Shown one piece after another: positions 8,839 through 17,809 of a DNA stretch of 64,000 nt (position 1 is its first letter; the number at the start of each line of letters is the position of its first letter). Origin of the DNA: Herpetosiphon gulosus (GTDB lineage: Bacteria; Chloroflexota; Chloroflexia; Chloroflexales; Herpetosiphonaceae); the NCBI RefSeq assembly GCF_039545135.1, contig NZ_BAABRU010000001.1, forward strand, positions 372,001 through 436,000, read 5' to 3'. A program made the translations under genes and the position numbers. The notes under the pieces were generated by a model that made no database searches, was not told the DNA's origin, and worked only from the letters and a program-made list of their open reading frames with translations.

Positions 8839-9798
8839 GTGGATCAAACTGACATTATGGGCTTACTACTTGGAATTCTGCTGTTAAACCTAGTGTGGTG
8901 TAGCTACCGCCCCCAAGAACGCCAAATTCTCTGGGGGTGGTTTTTGCGTATCTGGCCACGGGTTCGACCAATATTGGGCTGGTTTTTGATTTTTATCGGC
9001 ATCTTAGGTGTGATTCTGCCAATTCTTCAAGGGATTATTTTCTTGGTGATTGGCTCGGCCTTGATTGGCCCACGCCATCGGCTGATTCGGCGAACGCGGG
9101 TAGCGTATAAGCAGTTTTTGCACCGTTTGGCAGGTTCATCCAATCGATTTTTGGCTTGGCTTGGACGCTTTGGTATAAGTTCGTTGCGCACCATGAACCA
9201 GCAAATTCGGCGTTTTATTGAATACCGCACGCGCTATCAGCGTAAGCATCGGCCAATTCGTTTGGCAATTGTGCCGCCGCCGGAGGTGGTTGCAATGCTT
9301 GATCACTATCGCCTACGCTATGATCCGAGTTATCGCCATGGCTTGCCGCCGCATATTGTGCTTGTGCCAAGCAGCCATCCCAACGATCGTGATGCTTTTG
9401 AGCGAGAAGTGGCAATAACCCTAAGCCAATGGTCGGGCTTTGATCTGACACTTGAGCACTTGCAAATCGCGCCAAACCAACATCGTTTGGTGCTGCTGCC
9501 CAGCCAAGGCAAAGGCTTGGTTGAACAACTTCAAGCGAGCTTGCCGCAAACACGCCCAATCCAACGTCAGCCTTGGCCAGCCCTAACGATTGGCAAATTG
9601 TTGCAATATAGCAGCTTAGAGAGTGCCCAAACCTGGGTTGCTGAAACATGGCAACCACAACGTTGGCATGTGGCTGAATTGGTATTGTTTGAAGAACGTT
9701 TTGGCCGGATGTGGCACGAAGTACGGCGTTTTCGTTTGTGCGCTAGCACGAACCATGCGGAGTGTGTTAAGATACATGCACTTAACGATTATGCCTAA
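8839..9798 (+). CDS. Membrane protein with PGPGW-like hairpin, unknown function
   Basis: A 319-residue protein that I cannot assign. Residues 45-80 form a two-helix membrane hairpin followed by basic residues, resembling the PGPGW family of small membrane proteins, but the PGPGW motif itself is replaced by LPILQG. A short hydrophobic stretch lies at the very N-terminus. Residues 140-310 are soluble, rich in His, Arg and Gln, with no motif that I recognise. The GTG start at 8839 has no clear ribosome binding site; ATG 8857 is an alternative. It ends 39 bases before the glutamate dehydrogenase gene on the same strand. Confidence 0.6.
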   Translation: MDQTDIMGLLLGILLLNLVWCSYRPQERQILWGWFLRIWPRVRPILGWFLIFIGILGVILPILQGIIFLVIGSALIGPRHRLIRRTRVAYKQFLHRLAGSSNRFLAWLGRFGISSLRTMNQQIRRFIEYRTRYQRKHRPIRLAIVPPPEVVAMLDHYRLRYDPSYRHGLPPHIVLVPSSHPNDRDAFEREVAITLSQWSGFDLTLEHLQIAPNQHRLVLLPSQGKGLVEQLQASLPQTRPIQRQPWPALTIGKLLQYSSLESAQTWVAETWQPQRWHVAELVLFEERFGRMWHEVRRFRLCASTNHAECVKIHALNDYA

Positions 9799-9837
9799 AG
9801 CAGCGTTGCTTTACACTCACTGCCGAGGAGTTTTACG

Positions 9838-11088
9838 ATGATTGAAACCACAATGGCAACCGCCCAGCGCCAATTTGATATTGCTGCTGAATTACTGGCC
9901 TTAGAACCGGAAGTTCGCGATATGCTCCGCGAGCCACGGCGTGAGTTGATTGTGCATTTTCCGGTCAAGCTGGATAATGGGCGGGTGCGCACCTTAACTG
10001 GCTATCGTGTCCATCATAATATTACGCGTGGCCCAGCCCTAGGTGGCTTGCGTTTACAATCGTCGGCCACGCTCGATGAAATGCAAGCCTTAGCCATGTG
10101 GATGACCTGGAGTTGTGCGATTGTGCAAATTCCGTATGGCGGCGCTAAAGGCGCAATCGTGTGTGATCATCGCGAATTGACCAGCGGCGAACTCGAGCGG
10201 ATTATTCGGCGCTATGTGACCGAAATTACCCCGCTGATTGGCGCTGAACGCGATGTGATCATGCCTGACCTTAACACCAATGAGCAAACCATGGCTTGGA
10301 TTATGGATACCTATTCGATGCATCATGGCTATACGATGCCATCGGTGGCAACAGGCAAGCCAGTTCAGGTCGGTGGTTCGCAAGGCCATGGCCAAGGAAC
10401 TGCCCGTGGTTTGTGCTATACCGTGCGCCAAGCAGCCAGCAAAATTGGCCTTGATTTGGCGGGAGCACGGGTGGTCATGCAAGGCTCTGGCTCGACTGGA
10501 CGTTTGGTCTTGCAATTCTTAGCTGAAATGGGCTGTCGGGTTATTGCCGCCAGCGATGATAACACTGGCGTTGTGGCTGAAACTGATGCTGGTATCGACG
10601 TTAATACTTTGATTGAGCATCGGGTTAATACCGATGGCGTAGCGAATTTGGCTGGCACAAAGCCCATTAGCCATAACGAATTGCTCGAATTGCCATGCGA
10701 TATTTTGGTGCTCGCAGCAGGCCAAAATGATATTAGCGGGGCTAATGCTGGCCGAATTCAGGCCAAAATTGTGGTCGAATTAGCCAATGGCCCAATTACA
10801 CCAACGGGCGATTCGATTCTGGCCAACAAGCAAATTATGGTTGTGCCCGATATCTTGGCCAATGCAGGCGGGATTGTGGTTTCGTACTTCGAATGGGTAC
10901 AGGGCTTGCAAGAGTTTTTCTGGACTGAACGCGAAGTTCATGGCGAATTAGCCACGACTATGGAACGGGCCTTTAACGAGGTCTTTACCGTCGCCCAAGA
11001 ACGCTTTGTGCCATTACGCACGGCGGCCTATTTGCTAGCAGTTGATCGGGTTGTGCGGGCGATGGCCATGCGTGGGATTTATCCGTAG
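9838..11088 (+). CDS. gdhA: Glutamate dehydrogenase (Glu/Leu/Phe/Val family)
   Basis: A 416-residue cytoplasmic enzyme interconverting glutamate and 2-oxoglutarate plus ammonia with NAD(P). The N-terminal substrate domain has GGLRLQSSAT and the catalytic-lysine motif PYGGAKGAI. MPDLNTNEQTMAWIMDTY matches the family's second conserved block. The Rossmann domain begins near VVMQGSGSTGRL. GAGGAG at 9823-9828 gives ideal spacing for ATG 9838. The length suits the hexameric small GDH class. Another amino acid dehydrogenase of the same superfamily is possible, but the motifs favour glutamate. A repeat region follows. Confidence 0.9.
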   Translation: MIETTMATAQRQFDIAAELLALEPEVRDMLREPRRELIVHFPVKLDNGRVRTLTGYRVHHNITRGPALGGLRLQSSATLDEMQALAMWMTWSCAIVQIPYGGAKGAIVCDHRELTSGELERIIRRYVTEITPLIGAERDVIMPDLNTNEQTMAWIMDTYSMHHGYTMPSVATGKPVQVGGSQGHGQGTARGLCYTVRQAASKIGLDLAGARVVMQGSGSTGRLVLQFLAEMGCRVIAASDDNTGVVAETDAGIDVNTLIEHRVNTDGVANLAGTKPISHNELLELPCDILVLAAGQNDISGANAGRIQAKIVVELANGPITPTGDSILANKQIMVVPDILANAGGIVVSYFEWVQGLQEFFWTEREVHGELATTMERAFNEVFTVAQERFVPLRTAAYLLAVDRVVRAMAMRGIYP

Positions 11089-11095
11089 TTGTTGG

Positions 11096-11286
11096 GGGCT
11101 AGGGTTCAGGGGTCAGTTTGGAACCCTGAAGATTTGTTTTGACCACAGATTGGCATAGCTACCGGTGGTTATCTGCTGATGTCGATTGACTGAATCCTAG
11201 CCCCTGAACCCTGACCCCGTTGTTCGCTGTTCTCTATAATGAGCGATATGTGATGAATTCATCCTTCATCGCTCATCGCTCATCCT
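11096..11286. repeat. Compound intergenic repeat R1
   Basis: Contains period-7 units GGGGCTA-GGGTTCA-GGGGTCA near 11097-11117. The same units return in inverse orientation near 11195-11220 (CCTAGCCCCTGAACCCTGA). A second tandem family of TCATCGC/TCATCCT heptads lies at 11261-11286. It directly abuts the scpA start codon, which has no visible Shine-Dalgarno. Confidence 0.75.
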
Positions 11287-11293
11287 TACAATT

Positions 11294-12052
11294 ATGCCCT
11301 TAGCAACCCATCACCCTTATAATTTGCAATTGCCCGAATTTGCTGGCCCCTTGGATTTATTATTACGCTTGATTGAGCGTGAGGAATTGGCGATCACGGC
11401 AATTTCGTTGGCGGCGGTCGCTGATCAATATTTGGCTCATGTACGAGCCATGCCCGACCCCGACCCGCTGACGGTAGCCGATTTTCTGGCCTTGGCAGCG
11501 CAATTATTGTTGATTAAATCGCGGGCATTATTGCCTCGTCGTGAGCCACCGCCCGCTCCACCTGAGGAAGATGTGGCTGAGCAACTGGCCCAACGCCTGC
11601 GCGAATATCAACAATTTAAACAAGCTGCAACTCAGTTGCGCGAATGGGAAAGCGCTGGCTTGCGGGTGTGGGAGCGGATTGCCCTGCCGCCACAGCCCGA
11701 TTTACCAGCACCCCAAATCGCAGCCCATACATTAAGTGCTTTAGTTAATGCCTTATCGCGGCGTTTGAGCCTGATCGAGCGTGAAACCCCACCAATTGCT
11801 ATCCCCAAAGCTAAAGTTATTACAATTGCCGAAATGGCCGAGTTGATTGGCGAACGTTTGCAGCGCCAACGCTATGTGGCCTTCGACGATTTGCTGAGCC
11901 TCGCGACCACCCGTAGCGAAGTGATTGTCGCCCTTTGGACGGTTTTAGAGCTGGTCAAGCGCGAAATCATTGCTGTTGAGCAAGATGATTTGTTTGAATT
12001 GATCAATCTCTCACGCGGGGAGCGCTTCGGCGAAAGGCTGACTGAACATTAA
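11294..12052 (+). CDS. scpA: Segregation and condensation protein A
   Basis: A 252-residue kleisin subunit of the SMC-ScpAB condensin that organises and segregates the chromosome. The N-terminus EFAGPLDLLLRLIEREEL and the following DFLALAAQLLLIKSRALLP are diagnostic of ScpA, which binds SMC with its N- and C-terminal domains and ScpB through the middle. The C-terminal winged-helix part (residues 175-250) is present. scpB usually follows but is absent here. The gene is isolated between repeat blocks R1 and R2, and its stop codon lies at the edge of R2. The start has no clear ribosome binding site, yet the conserved N-terminus fixes it. Confidence 0.9.
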   Translation: MPLATHHPYNLQLPEFAGPLDLLLRLIEREELAITAISLAAVADQYLAHVRAMPDPDPLTVADFLALAAQLLLIKSRALLPRREPPPAPPEEDVAEQLAQRLREYQQFKQAATQLREWESAGLRVWERIALPPQPDLPAPQIAAHTLSALVNALSRRLSLIERETPPIAIPKAKVITIAEMAELIGERLQRQRYVAFDDLLSLATTRSEVIVALWTVLELVKREIIAVEQDDLFELINLSRGERFGERLTEH

Positions 12053-12249
12053 GCGCATAGAACATAGAGCATAGAACATAAACTAAACCTTGGCTGGGCA
12101 GTTTTAACGCAGAGGCGCAGAGCGTTAAGTCTAATGGCTAATGGCTATCGGAACATGAAGTGGTAGCTCAAGGACTTCGATAGCCATTAGCCCAGAGTCT
12201 AGAGCCGTATCAACCTTCGTGTGCTTCGTGGATCATTAACCTAGCCCCT
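12050..12249. repeat. Compound intergenic repeat R2
   Basis: Starts at the scpA stop with heptads GCGCATA-GAACATA-GAGCATA (12052-12080). It continues with AACGCAGAGGCGCAGAG near 12109, AATGGCT-AATGGCT near 12133 and a CTTCGTG-type unit near 12213. A 12-base inverted repeat TAATGGCTATCG / CGATAGCCATTA (12139-12150 and 12178-12189) with a 27-base loop could act as a terminator for scpA. Confidence 0.75.
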
Positions 12250-12340
12250 TGACTATAAGCCTATTTTCAGTCAATTATCATTGCTTGGGGTTGGTTGCAC
12301 ACGTTAGGTTAACAGCAAACATAATGTATCTGAGGAAGAG

Positions 12341-13456
12341 ATGATGATCAACCAGTGTTGGAAGTCAATCCTATGCGGCTTGCTGTTGAGCCTGTTGAAT
12401 AGTTGTGGTTCTGCTGGAATTCAATCGATTTCACCGACCATTGAGCATAGCTCAGGGTTTGAGCAACTCATGCCTACCAAGGAAAACCTTGTTGCTTCGA
12501 TTACTGCTGAAGTAGTCAATGATCGTGCCATAATCCAAACAATGCAAACGCTGCCGACTCTCAATCCAACGCGGTCAGCCAACTCTTATGAAGCACCGCC
12601 AACCTCGGTATTACCCACAGGCATTATTGCTGGCGAAGATTGCGAATCAGAAGATGGCGACCCTACATTTATAACGGCTAATTGTTGGCGAACTTACTTA
12701 CGGGATGGATTAATCTATATCAACATCTCGGCAGGTAGACAATACCCAGATACACCTGGATCAATAGAACTGTATGTATCCCGTAACAACGAATTCTTTT
12801 CCCACCATAGGCTCTTCTTCACTGCCCCCCAAATAACCAGTCAATTAAGTCTTACAGCAGTGAATTATCCGCTGGTTGATATTCAATCAGAAAGCGGGTT
12901 CCGCTTTCGTTTCAATATTCAAACCCGCCAATGGCTTGATACAGCTGGTGGGCCAATTCCCATAACCCTAACCGCTACCCAGACATTCGAGCCAACAATA
13001 GCAATTCCCCCCTTGCAAACTGGTATGGGCGTGCTATCGCTCAGTTTGTTAGATGCTACCACTAACTTGCCGATCGCGGGCTTTGAGCAGATGAATGGGC
13101 CAACATCTTTGGAATTAAGTAGATTAGGCGTGGATAATTTTAACCTTCGAGCTAATACTAGTCCTGAAACAGTGGGCAGCGTTCAGTTTTTGCTTGATGG
13201 AGAACTCTATCGAATTGACAATACGCCACCTTATACCTTGAATGCTGAAAACGAACATTGGCTTCCTAATGAGCAAAAGCATGAACTACGAGTTACTACT
13301 TATAGTGGCCCGAATGCGACTGGTAAACGTGGTGGTTGGCTCGTGTTATGGTTGAGCGCCAGTGGTTTTCCACTAACCGAAGCGTTGCTTGCACCCTCAA
13401 CCGCTACGATCCCCGCCAAAATCACTCCAGTTGCGGCTACCCCAACTAGCAATTAG
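12341..13456 (+). CDS. Lipoprotein of unknown function
   Basis: A 371-residue exported lipoprotein: signal MMINQCWKSILCGLLLSLLN followed by the lipobox cysteine in NSCGS. Residues 25-110 are low in structure (Ser/Thr/Pro). The middle contains ESEDGDPTFITANCWRTYL and beta-rich segments. Near residues 275-330 VQFLLDGELYRIDNTPPYTL resembles the bacterial Ig-like (Big_7 type) repeats of surface proteins. GAGGAAGAG immediately upstream supports ATG 12341 or 12344. The Pro/Thr-rich C-terminus is typical of this genome's surface proteins. No specific function can be given. Confidence 0.72.
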   Translation: MMINQCWKSILCGLLLSLLNSCGSAGIQSISPTIEHSSGFEQLMPTKENLVASITAEVVNDRAIIQTMQTLPTLNPTRSANSYEAPPTSVLPTGIIAGEDCESEDGDPTFITANCWRTYLRDGLIYINISAGRQYPDTPGSIELYVSRNNEFFSHHRLFFTAPQITSQLSLTAVNYPLVDIQSESGFRFRFNIQTRQWLDTAGGPIPITLTATQTFEPTIAIPPLQTGMGVLSLSLLDATTNLPIAGFEQMNGPTSLELSRLGVDNFNLRANTSPETVGSVQFLLDGELYRIDNTPPYTLNAENEHWLPNEQKHELRVTTYSGPNATGKRGGWLVLWLSASGFPLTEALLAPSTATIPAKITPVAATPTSN

Positions 13457-13459
13457 AAC

Positions 13460-13676
13460 AAATCAAAAGGCAAAAGTCAGAAGTCAAAAATGGGATCAGG
13501 GTATGAGGATCACAGAATAATCAAGCAAATATGTGCAATCTGTGGCTAAGAACTTAACCTTCACGGTTTCAGCCCTTCGTGCCCTTCGTGCTCTTCGTGG
13601 ATGGAAATTAATCGGCGCTGAGAACCGAAATTCCCAGCGCCCCTATGCTCTATGTTCAATGTTCTATGTTCTTACT
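13460..13676. repeat. Compound intergenic repeat R3
   Basis: In order: AAAAGGC/AAAAGTC/AGAAGTC heptads (13465-13490), a GGATCAGGGTATGAGGATC stretch, an AATCTGTGGCTAAGA unit, three 9-base units CCCTTCGTG-type (13575-13600), and CTATGTT/CAATGTT heptads (13645-13671). The last heptads touch the stop codon of the convergent ABC exporter gene. Confidence 0.8.
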
Positions 13677-15525
13677 CCCCAATCGTGCCGTTGCCTTTGC
13701 TCCATTGCATGGTGTAAAGGTTGTAGTAGCGGCCTCGACGAGCTAGCAACTCGGCATGCGTGCCCATTTCGCTAATTTGGCCACGATCAAGCACCACAAT
13801 TTTATCGGCATTGGTGATTGTGCTGAGGCGGTGGGCAATTACAAAGCTGGTTCGACCCCGCATCAGCGTATCCAAAGCAGCCTGAATTTGGCGCTCGGTC
13901 GTGGTATCAACGCTGCTGGTCGCTTCATCCAAAATCAGCAAGCGTGGATCGGCCAGCAAGGCGCGGGCAAAGGAGAGAATTTGGCGCTGGCCAACACTCA
14001 AATTTACCCCATTCTCTCCAACATCAGTGTCGTAACCTTCGGGCATGCGCTCGATAAATTCGTGTGCCCCAACCGCTTTGGCTGCGGCAATCACAGCATC
14101 ATCGCTCGCATCCAAACGACCATAACGAATATTTTCGGTAATGCTGCCGCCAAACAGGAAGGTATCTTGCAACACAATCCCCAATTGTTGACGTAAGCTG
14201 GCTTGAGTTACCTCGCGAATATCATGACCATCGACCAAGACCGCGCCATCGGTGACATCGAAGAAGCGCCCAAGCAGCCGAATGATCGTGCTTTTGCCTG
14301 CGCCTGTTTCGCCTACCAAGGCAATCGTTTCGCCAGGCTGGGCTTCAAGGGTTACATCGCGTAGCACTGGCTCGCCGTCAGCATAGCCAAACGACACATG
14401 ATCAAACATCACATGGCCATGCACGGCTGGCAGGGCTTTGGCATTTGGTGCATCGAGCATATCTGGCTCGGTATCGAGTAACGCAAACATGCGCTCCGAT
14501 GAGGCCATCGTCGATTGAAAGGTGTTGTAACGTTGGGCCAACTCCAAAATTGGGTCGAAGAAACGGCTAACATACAACACAAACGCCACCAAAACCCCCG
14601 GCGTAAGATTATCGCCGAGCACCAGCCAACCGCCAACACCCACAACCAAGGCCGTTGCCAACGATCCCATAAAATCGACCGCAGGAAAGAAGGTTGCCGC
14701 CAACCGTGCCGCACTAGTGTTAGCGTTGAAATATGAGCGATTCAAATCGTCGAAGTGCTCGCCATTGGCTGCTTCGCGCACAAAACTCTTGGTTACCCGA
14801 ATGCCTGAGATTGATTCGTTCAAATAGCCGTTGATCAAGGCGATCCGTTCGCGAGTTGAGCGATAGGCGTGGCGCACGCGCACCCGCCAGTAGTTGGTTA
14901 CAATTACCATAATTGGCAACACAGCAAAGGTGACCAGCGCTAATTTCCAATTCAGCAAGAGCATGGCAATCGTAATGCCCACCAGCGAGAAGGTTGCCCG
15001 CGTTAGCCCAGTAATCGACCAGGTAACAAAATCTTGCAACACATCAACATCGGAGATTAGGCGACTCATCAAGCGGCCAACACTGTAGCGATTGTAGAAA
15101 TTGAGCGATAAACGCTGCAAATGGCGAAACAGTGCCGAACGCACATCAGCAACCACTCCCGTACCCACCACTGCCAGCAAGTGAATCCGTGAGCGGTTGG
15201 AGAGCCATTCGCCCAAGGAAACGACCGCAAAAATGATCGTCCAAGTGTAGAGCGAATCGAGCGATTGAGCTTTAATACCCACGTCAATTGCTTGGCCAAT
15301 TACCCATGGCGAGACGACCGACAGCACCGTGCCAATAATCATCAGCACAATTGCGGCGGTCATGGTGCGTTTGTATGGCCCGATAAAGGCCAATAGTCGC
15401 CGCATCAACCGCGGATCATAGGCTTTGCCCAAGCTATTTTCATCGTCCTTGGGCAATAAATCGGCGACCTTTTTTTCTATCTCATCATCGCGCTTACGCG
15501 ACGGCGCTAAAGCTTTGGTTGTCAT
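13672..15525 (-). CDS. ABC exporter half-transporter, catalytic-site subunit
   Basis: A 617-residue fused membrane/ATPase protein of the MsbA/LmrA/TM288 type. The six-helix export domain spans about residues 55-340, the ATPase 370-610. It has Walker A GETGAGKST, Walker B LLILDEATSSVD with the catalytic Glu, and H-loop FVIAHRLSTI, but the signature is LSVGQ instead of LSGGQ. It is the second gene of a minus-strand pair, 71 bases after the 588-residue partner. The altered signature complements the partner's altered Walker B and H-loop, as expected of a heterodimer with one degenerate ATP site. The exported substrate (drug, lipid or peptide) is unknown. The stop codon adjoins repeat R3. Confidence 0.85.
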   Translation of the reverse strand: MTTKALAPSRKRDDEIEKKVADLLPKDDENSLGKAYDPRLMRRLLAFIGPYKRTMTAAIVLMIIGTVLSVVSPWVIGQAIDVGIKAQSLDSLYTWTIIFAVVSLGEWLSNRSRIHLLAVVGTGVVADVRSALFRHLQRLSLNFYNRYSVGRLMSRLISDVDVLQDFVTWSITGLTRATFSLVGITIAMLLLNWKLALVTFAVLPIMVIVTNYWRVRVRHAYRSTRERIALINGYLNESISGIRVTKSFVREAANGEHFDDLNRSYFNANTSAARLAATFFPAVDFMGSLATALVVGVGGWLVLGDNLTPGVLVAFVLYVSRFFDPILELAQRYNTFQSTMASSERMFALLDTEPDMLDAPNAKALPAVHGHVMFDHVSFGYADGEPVLRDVTLEAQPGETIALVGETGAGKSTIIRLLGRFFDVTDGAVLVDGHDIREVTQASLRQQLGIVLQDTFLFGGSITENIRYGRLDASDDAVIAAAKAVGAHEFIERMPEGYDTDVGENGVNLSVGQRQILSFARALLADPRLLILDEATSSVDTTTERQIQAALDTLMRGRTSFVIAHRLSTITNADKIVVLDRGQISEMGTHAELLARRGRYYNLYTMQWSKGNGTIGE

Positions 15526-15537
15526 AACACCCTCATG

Positions 15538-15612
15538 AAATCAAAAGGCAGAAGTCAAACGTCAAAAAACACCAACAAAGTCCGATGTTCTATGTTCTAT
15601 GCTCTTTGTTCT
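15538..15612. repeat. Compound intergenic repeat R4
   Basis: AAAAGGC/AGAAGTC/AAACGTC heptads followed by CTATGTT-type heptads. The latter extend into the 3' end of the exporter gene at 15597, supplying its last codons (E-Q-R-A) and stop. Confidence 0.7.
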
Positions 15613-17363
15613 TCAACAAGGCTTTCCTCTTGATCTTTGAGTTGCAGATCGTAGATGGTGCGATACAACCCTGGCTGGGCCAATAGCTCGGTGTGCGTGC
15701 CGTGCTGCACGACCTTGCCAGCCTCAAGCACCAGAATTTGGTCGGCATTTTTGAGCGTCAGCAAGCGTTGGGCAATCACAAAGGTTGTGCGACCTTGCAT
15801 CAGTTGTTCAAGCGCTTGTTGAATTAAGTGCTCAGTTTCCGTGTCCACGCTCGATGTCGAGTCATCCAAAATCAAAATGCGTGGGTTGAGCAACAAGGCG
15901 CGGGCAATCGCAATGCGCTGACGCTGACCACCAGAGAGCGTGACTCCACGCTCACCAACTTTGGTTTGATAGCCTTCACTGAAATGTAGAATAAAATCGT
16001 GAGCACGCGCTGCTTTGGCCGCTGCCATCACTTCATCATCGCTTGCTTCAGGCCGACCATAGCGAATGTTATCGGCGATGCTTGAACTAAATAAAAATGA
16101 ATCTTGTAGCACAATTCCAATTTGTTGGCGCAAACTTTGAATTGCCAAATCGCGCACATCGTGGCCATCGACCAACACCCGCCCTTCGATTGGGTCGTAA
16201 AAGCGTGGGATGAGATTGGTGATTGTGCTTTTGCCCGAGCCAGTTGGTCCCATCAAGGCCACAACTTGGCCAGGTTTGGCCTCGAACGAAATATCGTGCA
16301 AGGTTGGGCGACCACCTTCGCGATAGGCAAACGAAACATGCTCGAATTTAACGTTGCCCTGGACATGCTCCAACGCATGGGCATCAGGTTTATCGGCTAA
16401 TTCATCAAAAGTATCGATAATTTCAAATACGCGGGCCGAGCTAGCTACCGCTGTAGCCGCCAAGTTGACTGTAAAGCCCAAGCGTTGGACTGGATTATTG
16501 AGCAACAACACATAGCTGATCATGGCGAATAACGAGCCAACCGTAATTGTGCCGTTCATCGCCTGCGGGCCTCCAATCCAGAGCAAAATAATCACGCTGA
16601 TGGCAACCAAAAAGTTGAAAAAGGGCCAGCTATTGCCCCAAATGCGAATCACCGCAAAACGGCGGTTATACCACTCGCCATTATCACGATCGAATTTTTC
16701 AAGTTCATATGGCTCACGCGCAAAAGCTTTGACCACCCGAATGCCCGTCAGGCTTTCTTGCATCATGGTCGAGAGCTTGCCCATTTGCTCTTGAATTTTG
16801 GTAAACAGCGGCTCGACCGTGTTGCCAAAACGAATTGTGGCGTAGAGCAACACGGGCAAGGGCAAGAGCGCCAAGCCAGTCAAACGTAAATCTTCAACGA
16901 CCATCGCCACGATAATGCCGAAAAGCAAGAGCATAGTTGAGCTAAGTTCCAGCAAACCAACCCCGACAAAGCGCTCAGTTTCGGTAATATCGCTAGTAGC
17001 GCGGCTCATCAGGTCGCCAGTTTGTGAACGATCATGGAACGAAAATGGCAGCCGTTGAATCGCATCGTAAAAACGATTGCGTAAATCGTAGGCTACCCGA
17101 AAGCTGAGCCATTCGCCATAATAGCGTTGAGCAAAGCCAAAAATCACCCGTACCACCGCCACGCCCAAAATGATCAGTGCTGTAATCAGCAACGCGCGAC
17201 TTGAACCACTGGCAATGCCTTCGTCAATCGCTTGTTTGAGCAATTGCGGAATCGCGATGTTCAAGCCGACCGCCAATAGAGTGGAACCATAGGCATAGAA
17301 CACTTGCCTAGGGTAAGGCCGTAGGTGCGCCAGTAGTCGTCGATACTGATCTAGATGCTTCAC
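15597..17363 (-). CDS. ABC exporter half-transporter, degenerate-site subunit
   Basis: A 588-residue ABC exporter, first gene of the pair. The membrane domain covers about residues 15-300, the ATPase 335-580. It has Walker A GPTGSGKST and signature [16 protein letters not shown]. The Walker B end is ILDDSTSSVD (Asp in place of the catalytic Glu), and the H-loop is FVIAQRLLTL (Gln in place of His). These two changes mark the non-hydrolysing site of heterodimeric exporters such as TM287/288 or BmrCD. The GTG start at 17363 is set by AAGGAGG 5 bases upstream. The C-terminal residues and stop are formed from repeat R4 sequence. Substrate unknown. Confidence 0.85.
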   Translation of the reverse strand: MKHLDQYRRLLAHLRPYPRQVFYAYGSTLLAVGLNIAIPQLLKQAIDEGIASGSSRALLITALIILGVAVVRVIFGFAQRYYGEWLSFRVAYDLRNRFYDAIQRLPFSFHDRSQTGDLMSRATSDITETERFVGVGLLELSSTMLLLFGIIVAMVVEDLRLTGLALLPLPVLLYATIRFGNTVEPLFTKIQEQMGKLSTMMQESLTGIRVVKAFAREPYELEKFDRDNGEWYNRRFAVIRIWGNSWPFFNFLVAISVIILLWIGGPQAMNGTITVGSLFAMISYVLLLNNPVQRLGFTVNLAATAVASSARVFEIIDTFDELADKPDAHALEHVQGNVKFEHVSFAYREGGRPTLHDISFEAKPGQVVALMGPTGSGKSTITNLIPRFYDPIEGRVLVDGHDVRDLAIQSLRQQIGIVLQDSFLFSSSIADNIRYGRPEASDDEVMAAAKAARAHDFILHFSEGYQTKVGERGVTLSGGQRQRIAIARALLLNPRILILDDSTSSVDTETEHLIQQALEQLMQGRTTFVIAQRLLTLKNADQILVLEAGKVVQHGTHTELLAQPGLYRTIYDLQLKDQEESLVEEQRA

Positions 17364-17602
17364 GCATGCCTCCTTTTTGATGGTTATCCCGAACCAGCAG
17401 ACTATATAGTATATGCTAAAATGTGCATAACAATATCAGTCTTTGGTCGCATGATCATTTTCCAAATGGTTAGATCGTGGGTGAAAACCCAAGAACACAT
17501 GGTAATTAAGCTGTTGGGTTTTGGGGGTTAGCAAGCTTGATTTAGCTGGAACCACTTACTTACTGCCTAGAGTGTTCAAGTTGCTGTTGTTAAGTATAGC
17601 TT

Positions 17603-17631
17603 TTGCTGATTCAAATTTTTTGTGCTATTGT
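17603..17631 (+). promoter_or_regulatory. Promoter of the TPP riboswitch / thiB transcript
   Basis: TTGCTG at 17603-17608, a 17-base spacer and TATTGT at 17626-17631 with an extended -10 TG. The predicted start near 17638 is just before the riboswitch. Confidence 0.7.
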
Positions 17632-17652
17632 GTGAGCAATTACAGATAACAA

Positions 17653-17738
17653 CCGCTAGGGGAGCCATGTGGCTGAGATTTCGCAACGGCGAAAGACCCT
17701 CTGAACCTGATCTCGTTAGTCCGAGCGAAGGAAAGCGG
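17653..17738 (+). ncRNA. TPP riboswitch (THI element)
   Basis: The conserved core is unmistakable: GGGGAGCC, GGCTGAGA, the helix TTTCGC..GGCGAAA, GACCCTCTGAACCTGATC, GTTAGT and CGAAGGAAAGCGG. P1 pairs CCGCT (17653-17657) with AGCGG (17734-17738). The element senses thiamine pyrophosphate. The P1 3' arm plus the next bases (GCGGCG, 17735-17740) can alternatively pair with CGCCG (17752-17756), which is part of the terminator. TPP binding would therefore free the terminator and shut off thiB. Confidence 0.95.
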
Positions 17739-17746
17739 CGTGGTTT

Positions 17747-17770
17747 AATCCCGCCGTGCGCGGGATTTTT
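17747..17770 (+). terminator. Riboswitch-controlled terminator
   Basis: AATCCCGC / GCGGGATT with a 5-base loop followed by TTT. It lies between the TPP element and thiB, forming the expression platform. Confidence 0.85.
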
Positions 17771-17809
17771 GCATGCTGACCCCTAGCCAATGTTCAAGGA
17801 GTTTATTTC

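Noticed and set aside
13533..13775. 80-codon frame in repeat R3
   Set aside because: Made of translated repeat units (ALRALRALR) and ends inside the opposite-strand exporter gene.
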